From Halopolyspora algeriensis (GTDB lineage Bacteria; Actinomycetota; Actinomycetes; Mycobacteriales; Pseudonocardiaceae): a stretch of 64,000 nt of DNA. The notes beneath the pieces are model-generated. The model had not been told where the DNA came from and searched no databases. It saw only the letters and a program-made list of their open reading frames with translations. Shown here one piece after another: positions 8,685 to 19,553 of this stretch. Position numbers and translations under genes: made by a program. The stretch lies in assembly GCF_003337235.1 (NCBI RefSeq), contig NZ_QPJC01000001.1, positions 586,353 through 650,352 of the forward strand, read 5' to 3'. The first letter of the stretch is position 1. Every line of letters begins with the position of its first letter.

Positions 8685-10658
8685 GTGGCAGCAAAGAAGA
8701 ACGAATACAGCGCTTCCTCCATCACCGTTCTCGAGGGCCTTGAGGCCGTCCGCAAGCGTCCGGGCATGTACATCGGTTCCACCGGTGAGCGCGGCTTGCA
8801 CCACCTGGTGTGGGAAGTTGTGGACAACTCCGTCGACGAGGCCATGGCCGGGCATGCCAGTCGCGTCGACGTGGCCCTGCTCGCCGACGGCGGCATCCGA
8901 GTCTCGGACGACGGCCGCGGCATCCCCGTCGACCAGCACCCGGTGGAGAAGAAGCCGACGCTCGAGGTCGTGCTGACCATGCTGCACGCGGGGGGCAAGT
9001 TCGGCGGTGAGTCCTACGCCGTCTCCGGTGGCCTGCACGGAGTGGGCGTCTCCGTGGTCAACGCGCTGTCGTCCGTACTGGAGGCGGAGATCCATCGCGG
9101 TGGCTTCGTATGGCGCCAGCGCTACGAGGACTCCAAACCGGTGCATCCCCCGGAAAAGGGCGAGGCCACCAAGAGGACCGGCACGAGCATCACGTTCTGG
9201 GCGGATCCGAACACCTTCGAAACCACCCGGTACAACGCCGAGACCATCGCACGCCGCCTGCAGGAAATGGCGTTCCTCAACAAGGGACTGACCATCGTCC
9301 TGCACGACGAGCGTGCCGCCGAGGAGGACGAATCCGGCGAGGACGCCTCCGGTGAGACCGCGCGCTCGGCGGAGCGCACCTTCCACTACCCGGGCGGTCT
9401 CGAGGACTTCGTCGCTCACATCAACGCCACCAAGGACCCGCTGCACAAGAAGGTGGTCAGCTTCAACGCGTCCGGTGATGGCCACGAGGTCGAGGTCGCG
9501 ATGCAGTGGAACAACGGCTACAACCAGTCGGTCTACACCTTCGCGAACACGATCAACACCCACGAGGGCGGCACCCACGAGGAAGGCTTCCGTGCGGCGC
9601 TGACCAGGGTGGTCAACGCCTACGCCAAGGACAAGAAGCTCCTCAAGGACAAGGACTCCAGCCTCACCGGTGACGATGTGCGCGAGGGGCTCGCGGCGAT
9701 CGTGTCGGTGAAGGTCTCCGAGCCCCAGTTCGAAGGCCAGACGAAGACCAAGCTCGGCAACACCGAGGTGAAGTCCTTCGTGCAGACCACGGCGTTCGAG
9801 TGGCTCAGCGACTGGTTCGAACGCAACCCGGCCGACGCCAAGACCATCATCAACAAGGCGGTGTCGTCGGCGCAGGCGCGGCAGGCGGCGCGCAAGGCCA
9901 AGGACCTCGTACGCCGCAAGTCCGCCATGGACATCGGCGGCCTGCCCGGCAAGCTCAAGGACTGCCAGTCCAACAACCCCGACGAGTGCGAGGTCTACAT
10001 CGTCGAGGGCGACTCGGCGGGCGGATCGGCCAAGGAGGGGCGGGAGTCCCGGTACCAGGCGATCCTGCCGATCCGCGGCAAGATCATCAATGTGGAGAAG
10101 TCCCGGATCGACAAGGTCCTCAAGAACAACGAGGTGCAGTCGATCATCACCGCGCTGGGGACCGGCATCCACGACGAGTTCGATCTCTCCAAGCTGCGGT
10201 ACAACAAGATCGTGCTGATGGCCGACGCCGACGTCGACGGCCAGCACATCCGGACACTGCTGCTCACCCTGCTGTTCCGGTTCATGCGCCCGCTGATCGA
10301 GAACGGCCACGTCTACCTCGCGAGCCCGCCGCTGTACAAGATCAAGTGGCCGCGTTCGGAGCCGCAGTACGCCTACAGCGACCGCGAGCGCGACGCACTG
10401 CTGCAGCAGGGTGCCTCCGAGGGCAAGAGACTGCCGAAGGAGGAGGGCATCCAGCGTTACAAGGGCCTCGGCGAGATGAACGCCGACGAGCTGTGGGAGA
10501 CGACGATGGACCCGACCAGCCGCCTGCTGATGCAGGTGACGCTGGACGACGCGGCCACCGCCGACGAGCTGTTCAGTGTCCTGATGGGCGAGGATGTCGA
10601 GGCCCGGCGGTCGTTCATCACCCGCAACGCCAACGGGGTCCGGTTCCTGGACGTCTGA
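8685..10658 (+). CDS. gyrB: DNA gyrase subunit B
   Basis: This is the ATPase/TOPRIM subunit of gyrase, which negatively supercoils DNA in an A2B2 complex. The 657-residue protein has the GHKL ATP-binding motifs ([35 protein letters not shown]-like [27 protein letters not shown]). The TOPRIM metal site is [10 protein letters not shown] with [20 protein letters not shown], and the [10 protein letters not shown] motif lies near the C-terminus. Length is standard. The start is GTG. A perfect inverted DnaA box (TGTGGACAA, 8819-8827) coincides with the codons for the invariant VDN motif. gyrA follows after 139 bases. Confidence 0.98.
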   Translation: MAAKKNEYSASSITVLEGLEAVRKRPGMYIGSTGERGLHHLVWEVVDNSVDEAMAGHASRVDVALLADGGIRVSDDGRGIPVDQHPVEKKPTLEVVLTMLHAGGKFGGESYAVSGGLHGVGVSVVNALSSVLEAEIHRGGFVWRQRYEDSKPVHPPEKGEATKRTGTSITFWADPNTFETTRYNAETIARRLQEMAFLNKGLTIVLHDERAAEEDESGEDASGETARSAERTFHYPGGLEDFVAHINATKDPLHKKVVSFNASGDGHEVEVAMQWNNGYNQSVYTFANTINTHEGGTHEEGFRAALTRVVNAYAKDKKLLKDKDSSLTGDDVREGLAAIVSVKVSEPQFEGQTKTKLGNTEVKSFVQTTAFEWLSDWFERNPADAKTIINKAVSSAQARQAARKAKDLVRRKSAMDIGGLPGKLKDCQSNNPDECEVYIVEGDSAGGSAKEGRESRYQAILPIRGKIINVEKSRIDKVLKNNEVQSIITALGTGIHDEFDLSKLRYNKIVLMADADVDGQHIRTLLLTLLFRFMRPLIENGHVYLASPPLYKIKWPRSEPQYAYSDRERDALLQQGASEGKRLPKEEGIQRYKGLGEMNADELWETTMDPTSRLLMQVTLDDAATADELFSVLMGEDVEARRSFITRNANGVRFLDV

Positions 10659-10797
10659 CCGCGCATCGCCTCGAACCGTTCACGGCTGACGAGGTGCGCG
10701 TGCTCCCGGACCCGCTGGTCCGAGCGAGCGGGTTCATCGCCGTGCTGCCCGGCGCACCTCCACGTCAGCCGACCAAGCCAGCGAAAAGAAGGACGGG

Positions 10798-13293
<2,496 letters not shown>

Positions 13294-13326
13294 TGGCGTG
13301 GGCAGCATCGTCGCCACAGGACGCCG

Positions 13327-14454
13327 ATGATCAGCGAAGGACCGCCCGTGACACCTTCCGACAAGCCGCAGCGTTCGGATTCGCAGTCCCAGAAGGACAC
13401 GGATTCGACCTCGGTCATGACGCAGGCAGTCGACGACAACTCGACCGGGACACAGGCCGGGGGGTCCACCGAGCACGACGGTGGGCCGGAGGGCGCCACG
13501 GCAGCGGTCGGTGAGATCGAGCACACCGATTCCACCGGGGCGCGGGCAACGGACGACTCCGGCAAGGAGGAGCTGCAGAGCAGCAATGCCGGGGTGTCGG
13601 GTGGTACCGGCACCCCTCCTCCGTGGCAGCGGACTTCGAGCGCCTCGGTGGCCGGGTCGGAAACCTCCGAGGGGAGTGGTTCCGGAAGTACCGCCTCCGC
13701 CGGGATCACCGACCCCGGGACGGGTGCCGCGGATTCCGGGCAGGAGGCCGGACAGGAGTCGGATGGCTCGGTGCCACGGGATTCGGAGCCGATCGGGTCC
13801 GGGGGGAGCGCTGCGGCGACCACGGGGGCGGAATCACCGCGTGCGGAGGCCGGTACGGCAGAAGCGCCGAACTCGGACGCGGAGGACACCCAGACGATCC
13901 CGCACCCGTTGCGGGACATGGGGCAGCCCGCACAGGCGGGCTCCGGAGCCGCTGCTGGGGCGGAGTCCGCCGAATCCTCCCGCACCGAGCGTACGACCGT
14001 GTCGTTCGCGGGGGGCGCGGATGCTGCGGGGAGCACGGCGAGCAGGTCCTCGGCCTCGGGGTCCGCGGGTGGTGCTCGGCGCCCGAGCCGGGGGCCTCGT
14101 CGCGCGAGCCTGCAGATCCGGAGAGTCGACCCGTGGTCGGTGCTCAAGCTCGCGCTGGTGCTGAGCGTGGCCATGTTCTTCGTGTGGATGATCGCCGTCG
14201 CGGTGCTCTACGGGGTGCTCGGCGGTATGGGCGTGTGGGATCAGCTCAACGGTACGTTCAGTGACCTCACACAACCGGAGAACACGATCGGTGAGCCCCT
14301 GATCAGCGCGGGCCGCGTGTTCGGTGCCGCCTCGATCGTGGGGGCCGTCAACATCGTGCTGATGACGGCTCTGGCCACGGTGGGAGCCTTCATCTACAAC
14401 GTGGCTGCCGACTTCGCGGGAGGGGCGGAGGTGACGTTGTCCGAGCGGGAGTGA
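13327..14454 (+). CDS. DUF3566 membrane protein (Rv0007-like)
   Basis: Members of this family are conserved downstream of gyrA in actinobacteria; function is unknown. The 375-residue protein has about 265 residues of Ser/Thr/Gly/Glu-rich low-complexity sequence, a basic patch ([17 protein letters not shown]) and the DUF3566 domain. That domain has two membrane segments ([20 protein letters not shown] and [20 protein letters not shown]) flanking a [13 protein letters not shown] loop. The N-terminal tail is probably cytoplasmic and disordered. ATG 13327 was chosen, 33 bases after gyrA; GTG 13348 is possible. Likely co-transcribed with gyrA. Confidence 0.9.
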   Translation: MISEGPPVTPSDKPQRSDSQSQKDTDSTSVMTQAVDDNSTGTQAGGSTEHDGGPEGATAAVGEIEHTDSTGARATDDSGKEELQSSNAGVSGGTGTPPPWQRTSSASVAGSETSEGSGSGSTASAGITDPGTGAADSGQEAGQESDGSVPRDSEPIGSGGSAAATTGAESPRAEAGTAEAPNSDAEDTQTIPHPLRDMGQPAQAGSGAAAGAESAESSRTERTTVSFAGGADAAGSTASRSSASGSAGGARRPSRGPRRASLQIRRVDPWSVLKLALVLSVAMFFVWMIAVAVLYGVLGGMGVWDQLNGTFSDLTQPENTIGEPLISAGRVFGAASIVGAVNIVLMTALATVGAFIYNVAADFAGGAEVTLSERE

Positions 14455-14465
14455 ATCCGCAGGCC

Positions 14466-14503
14466 GTGGGTGTGTCATCGGCATCGGGCATGTCACACAC
14501 CCC
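14466..14503 (+). terminator. Possible terminator hairpin after gyrA-DUF3566
   Basis: GGGTGTGT (14468-14475) pairs with ACACACCC (14495-14502) across a 19-base loop, just downstream of the DUF3566 stop and before the tRNA-Ile promoter. No T-tract follows, as is common in actinobacteria. Confidence 0.4.
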
Positions 14504-14507
14504 CGGT

Positions 14508-14536
14508 TTGGAGCCGTCCGGCGAATCATGTAATGT
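14508..14536 (+). promoter_or_regulatory. Candidate promoter of tRNA-Ile
   Basis: TTGGAG (14508-14513) and TAATGT (14531-14536) are separated by 17 bases and lie 14 bases before the mature tRNA-Ile 5' end, a spacing fitting a sigma-A-type stable-RNA promoter. Confidence 0.5.
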
Positions 14537-14550
14537 TTGGGGTGCACGAC

Positions 14551-14624
14551 GGGCCTATAGCTCAGTTGGTTAGAGCGCTTTGCTGATAACGAAGAGGTCG
14601 GAGGTTCAAGTCCTCCTAGGCCCA
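14551..14624 (+). tRNA. tRNA-Ile (anticodon GAT)
   Basis: A 74-base cloverleaf: acceptor arms GGGCCTA/TAGGCCC with discriminator A, D-arm TAGCTCAGTTGGTTAGAGC, anticodon loop CTGATAA giving GAT, and T-arm GGAGGTTCAAGTCCTCC. CCA is not fully encoded. The gyrA-ileT-alaT order is the same as in M. tuberculosis. Confidence 0.97.
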
Positions 14625-14691
14625 CTCTCCCCGTGCAGGTTTCGGTGACGGGCGGCACGGGATGTCCGTTTCGCGGTAGGAGGCGACCGAA

Positions 14692-14808
14692 GTGAAGAAG
14701 CTGTTCATGTTGGCTGCCGTTGCCGGTGCCGTCCTGCTTGTTGTTCGGCGTAACCGTGCGGCCAAGGCGGAGGCCGATCTCTGGCGAGAGGCTACGGCGG
14801 AAGCCTGA
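14692..14808 (+). CDS. DLW-39 family micro-protein
   Basis: A 38-residue protein, VKKLFMLAAVAGAVLLVVRR followed by a charged tail containing the DLW triplet (AEADLWREATAEA). It fits the actinobacterial DLW-39 family: a short N-terminal membrane helix, then a basic/acidic tail with the signature DLW, typically encoded between the Ile and Ala tRNA genes near gyrA. The start is GTG behind GTAGGAGG, a strong ribosome-binding site 11 bases upstream. Function is unknown. It was recognised from size, motif and location; it is too short for most gene finders. Confidence 0.88.
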   Translation: MKKLFMLAAVAGAVLLVVRRNRAAKAEADLWREATAEA

Positions 14809-14944
14809 ACCACGAGCAGCTGGGCACAGCTTCGAGCCTCATTGTTGCCCGGTTGATGGCTCGGCTCGGTCGGTGGAACACTGCCGGGCCGAGCGACACG
14901 GTGCCATGGGGTATCCGTGGACACAGTGCCGCAGGCACTGAGCC

Positions 14945-15020
14945 GGGGACGTAGCTCAATCGGCAGAGCACCGCTTTTGCAAGGCGGGGGTTAGGGGTTC
15001 GATTCCCCTCGTCTCCACCA
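14945..15020 (+). tRNA. tRNA-Ala (anticodon TGC)
   Basis: A 76-base cloverleaf including an encoded CCA: acceptor GGGGACG/CGTCTCC (one G-T pair), D-arm TAGCTCAATCGGCAGAGCA, anticodon loop TTTGCAA (TGC), and T-arm AGGGGTTCGATTCCCCT. A strong terminator follows within 6 bases. Confidence 0.97.
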
Positions 15021-15025
15021 CCAGA

Positions 15026-15054
15026 AGACCAGGTCGCACGACCTGGTCTTTTTT
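15026..15054 (+). terminator. Rho-independent terminator after tRNA-Ala
   Basis: An 11-bp perfect stem (AGACCAGGTCG 15026-15036 / CGACCTGGTCT 15039-15049) with a 2-base loop is followed by a run of six T to 15054, a textbook terminator for the tRNA unit. Confidence 0.93.
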
Positions 15055-15405
15055 GTGGTTTTCCGCAGATGTGGCCGGGGCCCGTCGTCGGATCCGGGGT
15101 GGTTTCTCGAGGGAACACAGCACCTGCGATCGGGGCCGTCGGGAACCCGCGAGGTCGGTGCTGCCCGTGCACGGTGCCGGCCGCGTTGGCGGCCGAGCGG
15201 CATGCGGGAGCGCTCGATATCATTCGAAGGAACTCAGCGGGGCATGACCGCGGTGTATCAGTGGTTGTCCGGCAACGGAGTGTGACCTGTGCGGCTCAGG
15301 TGGCTGTGAGCCCGGGGTCCGCGTCATCCGTACCCCCGGGGATCACCGATTACCGGAACGTGGGTGTCATGCCGGATGCTCGGCGAGTATCCGGCCGGCC
15401 ACGGG
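15055..15405. other. Non-coding stretch between tRNA-Ala terminator and START-like gene
   Basis: About 350 bases with no convincing gene. A 13-codon frame (MTAVYQWLSGNGV, ATG 15244) has only a poorly spaced AAGGA upstream and is not supported. The strand change to the leftward gene ending at 15406 makes this a convergent boundary. Confidence 0.5.
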
Positions 15406-15912
15406 TCAGCGGTTCTCGATGGTCATCTTGATGCCGTCAACGGTCTGCTGCAGCGCGAGTTGTAACTGTGTCCGGCGATCGGCCAGAAACGTCTCGGCCT
15501 TCTCCTTCGGCAGCTCGGCCATGACCCGGCGCAGGCTTTCGGGCATGGTGCGCATGACGTAGCGCTGAGTCAGCAGGCAACGGCGGCCGTCCGAGGCGAT
15601 CTCGAAGGACCATATCGAGGTTCGGCACTCCGCGCTGCGATCCAGCACCGTCCACACGAAGCGACGTCCCGGTTCCGCGATCACGACTTCGCATTCCGTG
15701 GTCCACGTGTCGTTGCCGACCCTGTGGTGGCTGCGGAACCGGGAACCGGGAACCCCCGGTTGTCCGCCGATCCATGCGCAGCCCTCGGTCTCCGGGCTCC
15801 ACTCGCTCATCCGCGTGATGTCGCTTGCGACCGCGTACACCTCGTACGGTGCCGCATCAACGTGCACTGATGCGTGAATGTCGTAACTCGCGTCGGGACC
15901 GATTTCGTTCAT
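15406..15912 (-). CDS. SRPBCC / START-like (polyketide cyclase-type) protein
   Basis: These helix-grip proteins bind hydrophobic ligands. The 168-residue product (start MNEIGPDASYDIHASVHVDA) has the pattern ASVHVDAAPYEVYAVASDI, TRMSEWSPETEGCAW and a C-terminal helix (ETFLADRRTQLQLALQQTVD). This is typical of polyketide_cyc2/SRPBCC members. The ATG at 15910-15912 was chosen because the domain begins there; the frame stays open further upstream but is not domain-like. Ligand and role are unknown. It is a single leftward gene facing the tRNA unit. Confidence 0.8.
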   Translation of the reverse strand: MNEIGPDASYDIHASVHVDAAPYEVYAVASDITRMSEWSPETEGCAWIGGQPGVPGSRFRSHHRVGNDTWTTECEVVIAEPGRRFVWTVLDRSAECRTSIWSFEIASDGRRCLLTQRYVMRTMPESLRRVMAELPKEKAETFLADRRTQLQLALQQTVDGIKMTIENR

Positions 15913-16149
15913 GCGGCCAGCATGGCACGCAGTCCTGCGATCTTGGGATGCCTTCTCGCATCCGGAGAGGCCTTCTCGGCGTCGACGTGGTCGGCGCCAC
16001 ATTCGTGGCACCGGAAAGTGCGGAGCAATCTGCCGTACGGGGTCGGCGGCGAGAAGTGCTTCGGTACCGCTGCGGACGTGCGTACATCGGGGTGGTCGAG
16101 TTCCGTGCGTCCTCGACCACCCCGATGACGTGATTCGGCAGGCAGTGGC

Positions 16150-16740
16150 TCACTGCTCCGTGTTGGGCCGCAGAGCCGTGGTCTCTCCGGTCACCTGCCC
16201 GTCTCCTCGTGCCGGTTCGGTCGAGCCGTTCGAGTGCGATCCGTCCGCGTCGTGCCCCGGGAAACGGTTGTGCTCGGCCTGGGCGACGGGCATTTCCTCC
16301 GGGCGCCGCATCAGCACCGCCGCTGCGGCTCCGGCCAGCCCGGCCAGCGCCAGCAGGACCCACGGCCACTTCCGGCGACCTTTCGGTTTCGTCGCTCCGG
16401 ACCGGACCGCCATCTCCTTGCGAGCGGCCTTGGCGTTTTTGGCCAGTTGCTTACGTGATTTGGCCTTCTTCTTGTCCCAGTTCTTGCGGGCCTTCTTGCC
16501 CTTGCCCGCCGACTCCTTGCCGGGCATGCTCGTGGCCCGCTGCATGAACCGCTCCTGCAGGTCGTCCGTGGAAATGCCGCGGCTGGCGAGTTCCTGCTCG
16601 GCGAGCAGCGCGGCCTGTCGGTAGATTTCCGCGCCGGCCTTGCTCGCGCGGACGGCCCCGTGACGCGCGTTGCGCACTCCGGTCCCCACTGCCTTGCCGA
16701 CGTTCTCCCCTGCTCGGGACATGGCTGTGACTTCGTCCAT
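16150..16740 (-). CDS. Lys/Ala-rich single-span membrane protein of unknown function
   Basis: The 196-residue product begins MDEVTAMSRAGENVGKAVGT. It has an Ala-rich helical segment, a strongly basic stretch (about residues 78-124, with KGKKARKNWDKKKAKSRKQ), one membrane segment (WPWVLLALAGLAGAAAAVLM, about 125-144) and an acidic/polar tail. The pattern resembles actinobacterial YtxH-like or phasin-like envelope proteins, but I recognise no defined family. The ATG at 16738-16740 is preceded by AAGGAGGC, deciding the start over an upstream one at 16830. Promoter and gene lie divergent from the cyclophilin gene. Confidence 0.7.
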   Translation of the reverse strand: MDEVTAMSRAGENVGKAVGTGVRNARHGAVRASKAGAEIYRQAALLAEQELASRGISTDDLQERFMQRATSMPGKESAGKGKKARKNWDKKKAKSRKQLAKNAKAARKEMAVRSGATKPKGRRKWPWVLLALAGLAGAAAAVLMRRPEEMPVAQAEHNRFPGHDADGSHSNGSTEPARGDGQVTGETTALRPNTEQ

Positions 16741-16910
16741 TGTCTGCCTCCTTGGCCGGTGTTCACCGGTCGTTCGTGCCTCCTCCCGGCTGCGGATGCA
16801 ACCGGGGCCGTCACCGCGCGGCATCGTCATGGTCCCCGCAGTGCATGACGATCAGGTCCTATACTGCACCCTCACACCGGAGGATCGCCTGTTGATGGCA
16901 GGATGGAGCG

Positions 16911-17468
16911 GTGGCTGAAGACAATGGATCGCTCGTTGGGACGACATTGACCGCGCTCCTGCAGACGACGCAGGGGAGCATCCGCGTCAATCTCTTCCCG
17001 AACCAGGCGCCCAAGACCGTCGCCAATTTCGTGGGTCTCGCCGAAGGGACCATCGAGTACAGCGAGCCGAATGCCCGCGGAGAGCGCTCGGGGCCGTTCT
17101 ACGACGGTGTGATCTTTCACCGGGTCATCGACGGCTTCATGATCCAGACCGGGGATCCGACGGGCACCGGCAGAGGAGGGCCCGGATACCAGTTCGCCGA
17201 CGAGTTCCACCCGGAACTGCAGTTCGATCGGCCCTACCTGCTGGCGATGGCCAACGCAGGACCGAACACCAACGGCTCGCAGTTCTTCATCTCGGTGGCT
17301 CCGACGAGCTGGCTGAACTACAAGCATTCGATATTCGGTGAAGTTGCGGATCAGGAGTCTCGTGACGTGGTGGACGCCATCGCGCACACGGCTACCGGTC
17401 AGCAGGACCGTCCGGTCAACGACATCGTGATCGAGAAGGTCACGATCGAACGCGGCGGCGAAGCCTGA
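16911..17468 (+). CDS. ppiA: Peptidyl-prolyl cis-trans isomerase, cyclophilin type
   Basis: Cyclophilins catalyse proline isomerisation during protein folding. The 185-residue protein contains the active-site block FYDGVIFHRVIDGFMIQTGD with the catalytic Arg, and LLAMANAGPNTNGSQFFIS. There is no signal peptide, so it is cytoplasmic. It matches Rv0009 (PpiA) in location. The start is GTG (16911) with GGATGGAG upstream. The rhomboid gene starts 2 bases after its stop, so the pair is co-transcribed. Confidence 0.96.
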   Translation: MAEDNGSLVGTTLTALLQTTQGSIRVNLFPNQAPKTVANFVGLAEGTIEYSEPNARGERSGPFYDGVIFHRVIDGFMIQTGDPTGTGRGGPGYQFADEFHPELQFDRPYLLAMANAGPNTNGSQFFISVAPTSWLNYKHSIFGEVADQESRDVVDAIAHTATGQQDRPVNDIVIEKVTIERGGEA

Positions 17469-17469
17469 C

Positions 17470-18402
17470 GTGACTGTTCCACCCGGTCAGTCGGCGGATT
17501 CTCCGGGGAACTCGGCCTCGGCTCCGGGGTGCTTTCGCCATCCCGACCGACCGACGGGACTTCGTTGTGTGCGCTGTGACCGCCCGGTGTGCCCGGAGTG
17601 CCTGCGCGAGGCCTCCGTCGGGTATCAGTGCGTGGACTGCGTCGCCGAAGGGCAGCGGGGGACGCGCCATCCGGTGACCGTCGCGGGAGCGCGGTTGTCG
17701 ACCAAGCCGATGGTCGTGCCCGCACTCATCGCGATCAATGTGCTGGTGCACGCGCTCACCTCGGTACAGGCCGGTAATCCCATGGAGAACTTCCGGTCGG
17801 GTCTGTTCGAGGCGTGGTCGCTGTGGCCGTTGCCGGTGGCGGACGGTCAGTGGTGGCGGCTGATCACTTCCGGATTCCTGCACATCGGCCTGCTCCACCT
17901 GCTGGTGAACATGGTCGCGTTGTGGATCATCGGTCGGGATCTGGAGATGGTGCTGGGGCGGGTCCGGTTCGCCTCGGTCTACCTGCTGTCGCTGCTGGGC
18001 GGGAGTACGGCCGTGTTCCTGTTCGGGGGGCCGGTGAACCCGGTCGCCGGTGCTTCCGGTGCCGTGTACGGGCTGATGGGCGGGATCGCTGTCGCGGCGT
18101 TCCGGTTGAAGCTGAACCTGCGACCGATCCTGATGATCATCGGCATCAACATCGTGCTGACTCTGAGCATCCCGGGGATCTCGCTGTTCGGGCATCTCGG
18201 GGGGCTGGTGCTGGGGCTGGCCTCGACGGCCGCGTTGCTCTACGCTCCGGCTTCTCGTCGCACCGCGTGGCAGTTCGGCTCGCTTGCCGGGTTGTTGGTG
18301 GTGCTGGTTGTGTTGCTGGTCACTCGGGACCTGCAATTCGGCGATGTCATCTGTGACGTGCAGCCGGACGGGCGGGTCGGATGTATACGGCTGCCCGGCT
18401 GA
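17470..18402 (+). CDS. Rhomboid-family intramembrane serine protease with N-terminal zinc-finger
   Basis: Rhomboids cleave membrane helices within the bilayer. The 310-residue protein has a Cys/His cluster at about residues 17-57 (CFRHPDRPTGLRCVRCDRPV, CPECLREASVGYQCVDC), resembling a B-box-like zinc-binding module, then six or seven membrane segments. The catalytic Ser is in GASGAVYGLMGG and the catalytic His in LFGHLGGLVLGL. HIGLLHLLVNMVALWIIGRD is the typical H/N-containing second helix. The start is GTG immediately after the cyclophilin stop. Fused zinc-finger rhomboids are common in actinobacteria; substrates here are unknown. Confidence 0.92.
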   Translation: MTVPPGQSADSPGNSASAPGCFRHPDRPTGLRCVRCDRPVCPECLREASVGYQCVDCVAEGQRGTRHPVTVAGARLSTKPMVVPALIAINVLVHALTSVQAGNPMENFRSGLFEAWSLWPLPVADGQWWRLITSGFLHIGLLHLLVNMVALWIIGRDLEMVLGRVRFASVYLLSLLGGSTAVFLFGGPVNPVAGASGAVYGLMGGIAVAAFRLKLNLRPILMIIGINIVLTLSIPGISLFGHLGGLVLGLASTAALLYAPASRRTAWQFGSLAGLLVVLVVLLVTRDLQFGDVICDVQPDGRVGCIRLPG

Positions 18403-18407
18403 GGCTC

Positions 18408-18836
18408 TCACGGGCGGAGGTGCTCGAGTTGCTCGGCGACGTCACCGACATCCGTGCCCAGGTCGAGTTTGGTGAGTACGATCAGTCCGCCCGGGCGGTG
18501 CTGTTCGGGAACGTCCAGCTCGAGTACGTCGACGGTGCGCCCGAGACGCGGAGTACGGTGTACCCGTACCTCCACCTGTTGCCAGGTCCAGCGGTGGGTT
18601 CCTCCCAGCGAACGTACGGTGATGCCGTCGGCATCGGCAGCAAGGCGTGGCCGTACGAGGCTGCCGTAGGCCGATACGGCGGCGAGAGCGAGGACGAGTG
18701 TTCCCGTGAAGAGGCGGTCGATCGGGTCCGACGAGCTCAGCCACCACAGCACCGCGGCGGCGGTGAGCACCCATCCACAGGTGACCAGGGCCGCCGGGGG
18801 TGACCACTGGCGGGGGATGCCGGCATGGGAAGTCAC
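18408..18836 (-). CDS. PH-domain membrane protein (Rv0010c-like)
   Basis: The 142-residue protein has two membrane helices (ALVTCGWVLTAAAVLWWLS and LFTGTLVLALAAVSAYGSLV), then a small bacterial PH-like domain (LAADADGITVRSLGGTHRWT, WQQVEVRVHR). It corresponds in size and location to Rv0010c. The GTG at 18834-18836 (MTSHAGIPRQW) was chosen; upstream in-frame sequence is DnaA-box-rich and not protein-like. Its stop lies 5 bases from the convergent rhomboid stop. A cluster of DnaA boxes at 18875-18905 lies 39 bases before the start, so control by DnaA is possible. Confidence 0.8.
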   Translation of the reverse strand: MTSHAGIPRQWSPPAALVTCGWVLTAAAVLWWLSSSDPIDRLFTGTLVLALAAVSAYGSLVRPRLAADADGITVRSLGGTHRWTWQQVEVRVHRTPRLGRTVDVLELDVPEQHRPGGLIVLTKLDLGTDVGDVAEQLEHLRP

Positions 18837-18874
18837 AGTTTCAGTGTCACATCTGTCACCAGGGTTTTTCCCAG

Positions 18875-18905
18875 TTATCCACAGGGTTGTCCCCAGTGGG
18901 GATAA
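18875..18905. promoter_or_regulatory. Intergenic DnaA-box cluster
   Basis: Three boxes lie in 31 bases: TTATCCACA (18875-18883, perfect consensus), TTGTCCCCA (18887-18895) and TGGGGATAA inverted (18897-18905). They lie between crgA and the PH-domain gene, both leftward, in what should be the promoter of the latter, some 14.7 kb from oriC. Confidence 0.7.
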
Positions 18906-19038
18906 CTTACACACATGTCGTTCGGTTACCGAACGTCGACGGCCGCGCCGAGAGAGTTGAGACCAGAGGGTGGTTTTCCTCCCCACCCCGGGGCCCCGGT
19001 GCCGGTATCGACGCACTGCCTCCCGAGCCCGCGAAGGG

Positions 19039-19305
19039 CTAGCGCCAGCGCATGGTCATGAGCAGGCCGACGATCATGAAGGCGAATCCGATGGCGAAGT
19101 TCCACGCGCCGAGTTCGGACATGAACGGGATCTTCGGGCCTGCCAGGTAGTTGACCACCAGCCACAGCAGCCCCAGCAGCATCATGCCCAGCATCACACC
19201 GACGTAGATGGGGTGCGACGGCCCGACCGCCTTCGCCTTCACCGGTGTGTGCCGATCGACGGGTGGAGTGGAGGAATCCTTCTTGCGGACCTTGGACTTG
19301 GGCAT
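19039..19305 (-). CDS. crgA: Cell division protein CrgA
   Basis: CrgA is a small actinobacterial divisome protein that interacts with FtsZ, FtsI and Wag31 and coordinates septation with peptidoglycan synthesis. The 88-residue product starts [19 protein letters not shown]. It has two membrane helices ([20 protein letters not shown] and [18 protein letters not shown]) joined by the family loop ([16 protein letters not shown]). The ATG at 19303-19305 was chosen by the canonical MPKSKVRKK start. Its place near pknB/pbpA matches M. tuberculosis Rv0011c. Confidence 0.96.
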   Translation of the reverse strand: MPKSKVRKKDSSTPPVDRHTPVKAKAVGPSHPIYVGVMLGMMLLGLLWLVVNYLAGPKIPFMSELGAWNFAIGFAFMIVGLLMTMRWR

Positions 19306-19553
19306 GGTGTCCTCGTCAGATGGTGCATCCCCCCGGATGACGGGGCGGAGTTCGGTATGGGCGGGTTCGGTGTCTGGCGCCGGCGAGTGGATTCGTCGGC
19401 GGACGCGGGACCGGTTTCGCTGCCTGCCGACAGGCGCCCGGACGGGCATCCGGCGAATCGGTCACGAAGCGGCCTCGCCTTCACTGCACACGTTAACGTA
19501 ATCACAGCGACAATCGAACGACCCGTGCCATCCGTTCTGGAGAAGGGAGTGCC
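19306..19553. promoter_or_regulatory. Divergent crgA / sortase promoter region
   Basis: This 248-base spacer separates the leftward crgA from the rightward sortase. It contains the palindrome CGTTAACG near 19491-19498, possibly an operator, and AGAAGGGAG before the sortase GTG. No gene is visible. Confidence 0.4.

Noticed and set aside
15244-15285. 13-codon frame MTAVYQWLSGNGV
   Set aside because: Poor ribosome-binding site spacing and no known micro-protein family; most likely chance.
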